Shown: positions 62,675 through 64,000 of the stretch, one piece after another | How the letters are laid out: each line of letters starts with the position of its first letter | Numbering within the stretch: the stretch's first letter is position 1 | DNA from: Desulfarculaceae bacterium | GTDB taxonomy: Bacteria > Desulfobacterota > Desulfarculia > Desulfarculales > Desulfarculaceae | DNA: 64,000 nt | NCBI GenBank assembly: GCA_020444545.1 | Contig: JAHLKT010000003.1 | Span: 659,170-723,169, forward strand | Direction: 5' to 3' | Program-made: the position numbers and the translations under genes | The notes under the pieces: generated by a model | What the model was told of the DNA's origin: nothing | What the model saw: the letters and a program-made list of their open reading frames with translations, nothing else | The model's database searches: none

Positions 62675-63778
62675 TTAGCCCTTGAGGCTGAACTTCTCCG
62701 CGATGACGTCGTAGTAGGCCTTCTCGGAGACCTCGCCCCAGACGCCGACCTGCTTCTGGAACTTCTTGAAGGCCGCGTGGACCTTGCCGGCCTGCTTGTC
62801 CTTGGCCGCGATCTCGTCCAAGGTTTCCTGGGCCAGCTTCCTCAGCTGGGCCATCACGTCGGCGGGGAACTGCACCAGGTTCACGTGGTGCTTGGTGATC
62901 AACTTCTCCAGCGCCGCGCCGTTGTCGGCGTTGAAGCCGGCCAGCATCCAGTTGTAGGTCTCGGCGCAGGCCATGTCGATCATGAGCTGGAACTCCTTGG
63001 GAAGCGCCTGATAGGCCTTCTTGTTGAAGAAGTTCTCCAGCACGGTTCCCGGCTCATGCCAGCCGGGGTAGTAGTAATACTTGGCCACTTTGTAGAAGCC
63101 CATGATGTAGTCGTGCAGGGGGCCCACCCACTCGGTGGCGTCGATGACGCCGCGCTCCAGGTTGGTGAATATCTCGCCGCCGGGGGTCAGCACCACGGTG
63201 CCGCCGGCCTTGGCCAGCACCTTGCCGCCCAGGCCGGGGATGCGCATCTTCAGGCCCTTGAAGTCGTCGATGGAGTTGATCTTCTTGTTGAACCAGCCGC
63301 CCATCTGCACGCCGGTGTTGCCGGCGGGCCGGGGGATCAGGTTAAAGGGAGCGTAGACCTCTTCCCACAGCTTCAGGCCGTCGCCGCCCCAGAACCAGGC
63401 AGCCATGCCCACCGCGTTGAGGCCGAAGGGCACCGCCGCGAACCACTGGGTGGCCGGGGCCTTGCCGGCCCAGTAGTAGGCCGCGCCGCTGCCGGCCTGC
63501 ACCGTGCCGTTGCTCACCGCCTCGAAGGAACCGAAGGCCGGAACCAGCTCGCCGGCCGCGTAGACCTTGATATCGAACTGACCGCCGGACATCTCCTTGA
63601 TGCGCTTGGCGAAGCGCACCGCGCCGGTCTGCAGGTAGGGAAGGTTTGGCGGCCAAGTGGTGACCATCTTCCACTTGATCTTCTTCTTGGCCAGCACGGC
63701 GGGAGCGCTGATCGTGGTGGCCGCCGCCGCCGCGGCCGCGCCCACGCCCGCTTTCTTCAGAAAATCTCTGCGTTTCAT
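62675..63778 (-). CDS. dctP: TRAP transporter solute-binding protein (DctP family)
   Basis: 367 residues. A Tat-type signal (KRRDFLKK followed by an Ala-rich core to APAVLA, about 1-31) fits the twin-arginine export of many DctP proteins. WKMVTTWPPNLPYLQTGAV, GGQFDIKVYAAGELVPAFG, then GVIDATEWVGPLHDY and YYYPGWHEPGT with the conserved P and E are typical of the DctP-subgroup with ATEWVGP, seen in proteins binding keto acids or similar carboxylates. It lies just downstream of the dctM end (63948), so it belongs to a TRAP operon running leftwards. The ligand is not predictable with certainty. Confidence 0.92.
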   Translation of the reverse strand: MKRRDFLKKAGVGAAAAAAATTISAPAVLAKKKIKWKMVTTWPPNLPYLQTGAVRFAKRIKEMSGGQFDIKVYAAGELVPAFGSFEAVSNGTVQAGSGAAYYWAGKAPATQWFAAVPFGLNAVGMAAWFWGGDGLKLWEEVYAPFNLIPRPAGNTGVQMGGWFNKKINSIDDFKGLKMRIPGLGGKVLAKAGGTVVLTPGGEIFTNLERGVIDATEWVGPLHDYIMGFYKVAKYYYYPGWHEPGTVLENFFNKKAYQALPKEFQLMIDMACAETYNWMLAGFNADNGAALEKLITKHHVNLVQFPADVMAQLRKLAQETLDEIAAKDKQAGKVHAAFKKFQKQVGVWGEVSEKAYYDVIAEKFSLKG

Positions 63779-63869
63779 ATCATCTCCTCCTGGGGTTAAT
63801 GCCCTGGCAAAGCCTATGTAACCGCGTCACGCCCGCTTCGAGCCCAGGATTCCTCCAGGGCTGAAAGGG

Positions 63870-63888
63870 GTATGTGTGGGCATACACA
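63870..63888. promoter_or_regulatory. Possible operator in the dctM-dctP gap
   Basis: The 169-bp gap contains GTATG-TGTGGG-CATAC (63870-63885) overlapping TGTGT-GGGCAT-ACACA (63873-63888), two nested inverted repeats with 5-bp arms. A binding site for a regulator of dctP is possible; the arms are short. Confidence 0.25.
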
Positions 63889-63947
63889 ACCTTTTTAATA
63901 CAAAATCACCCCTAGAAACAACCCGCCTTTTCAGCGAGCCGCCTAGC

Positions 63948-64000
63948 CTAGTCGTAGACGATGCTGGGGAGCCAGGTTGCCAGCTTGGGCCAGTAGGCCA
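63948..64000 (-). CDS. dctM: TRAP transporter large permease, C-terminal end (cut by window edge)
   Basis: The minus-strand frame entering from the right edge ends AYWPKLATWLPSIVYD-stop at 63948. An end of the form YWP-x-L-x-TWLP-x is typical for DctM large permease subunits, and dctP follows 170 bp downstream. Only 17 residues are visible, so the call depends on this signature and the neighbour. Confidence 0.65.
   Translation of the reverse strand, partial: AYWPKLATWLPSIVYD

Overview
The window comes from a GC-rich Gram-negative bacterium. An outer-membrane beta-barrel, a Wza-type exporter, a Wzc-type tyrosine kinase, TRAP-transporter genes and a V4R/GGDEF pair fit a Desulfobacterota (former deltaproteobacterial) genome. 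That placement is an inference from gene content and style; no rRNA or tRNA is visible to confirm it. Nearly everything from 1 to about 57 kb is one large, mosaic locus for exopolysaccharide/O-antigen synthesis and export. The last 7 kb is ordinary chromosome (metal transport, MFS, c-di-GMP signalling, TRAP transport).

Layout. (1) 1-6 kb: cut-off nucleotide-sugar dehydrogenase (-), cysC, a zinc-ribbon membrane protein, a secreted beta-domain protein overlapping a giant PTPS_related/TPR membrane protein. (2) 6-13 kb: secreted 15-residue-repeat protein (-), BBP2-type barrel, polysaccharide export protein, Wzc-like BY-kinase, TPR protein: the export machine. (3) 13-20.5 kb, AT-rich: two glycosyltransferases and a methyltransferase (+), then a minus-strand operon of a UDP-sulfoquinovose-synthase-like enzyme, a GT9 transferase and AsnB. 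(4) 20.5-24.4 kb: deoxyhypusine-synthase-like protein, GDP-fucose synthase, an inserted AT-rich methyltransferase and an internally deleted gmd, with a 52-bp duplication marking the insertion. (5) 25.4-31 kb: glycosyltransferase, Wzy-like polymerase, a methyltransferase/sugar-transferase fusion, another methyltransferase. (6) 31.4-35.8 kb, GC-rich: E1-alpha/E1-beta TPP enzyme pair plus two PLP aminotransferases. (7) 36-39.6 kb, AT-rich: unknown protein, Wzx flippase, frameshifted methyltransferase. (8) 39.9-48.1 kb, minus strand: Nudix, WavE, CgeB-like transferase, cupin, two paralogous nucleotidyltransferases (one fused to a HAD phosphatase), a GDPD-like protein and a CapD/WbpM dehydratase. 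(9) 48.7-55.3 kb, minus strand: rmlD-rmlA-rmlB-rmlC, a GT2/alcohol-dehydrogenase fusion and a DegT aminotransferase. (10) 55.5-57 kb: O-antigen ligase-type protein. (11) 57-64 kb: ZnuA-like/UPF0718/TIGR03943 operon with a palindromic operator, MFS, V4R and GGDEF, dctP and the end of dctM.

Together the genes make dTDP-rhamnose and several less common activated sugars, start a lipid-linked repeat unit with a PglC/WcaJ-type transferase, extend and methylate it, flip and polymerise it (Wzx/Wzy) and export it (Wza/Wzc/barrel). The most unusual parts are three two-enzyme fusions, the HAD/nucleotidyltransferase/cupin/GDPD module, the orphan TPP-E1 pair with aminotransferases, the sulfoquinovose-synthase homologue, the 15-residue-repeat secreted protein and the traces of recent insertion and decay around gmd/fcl.
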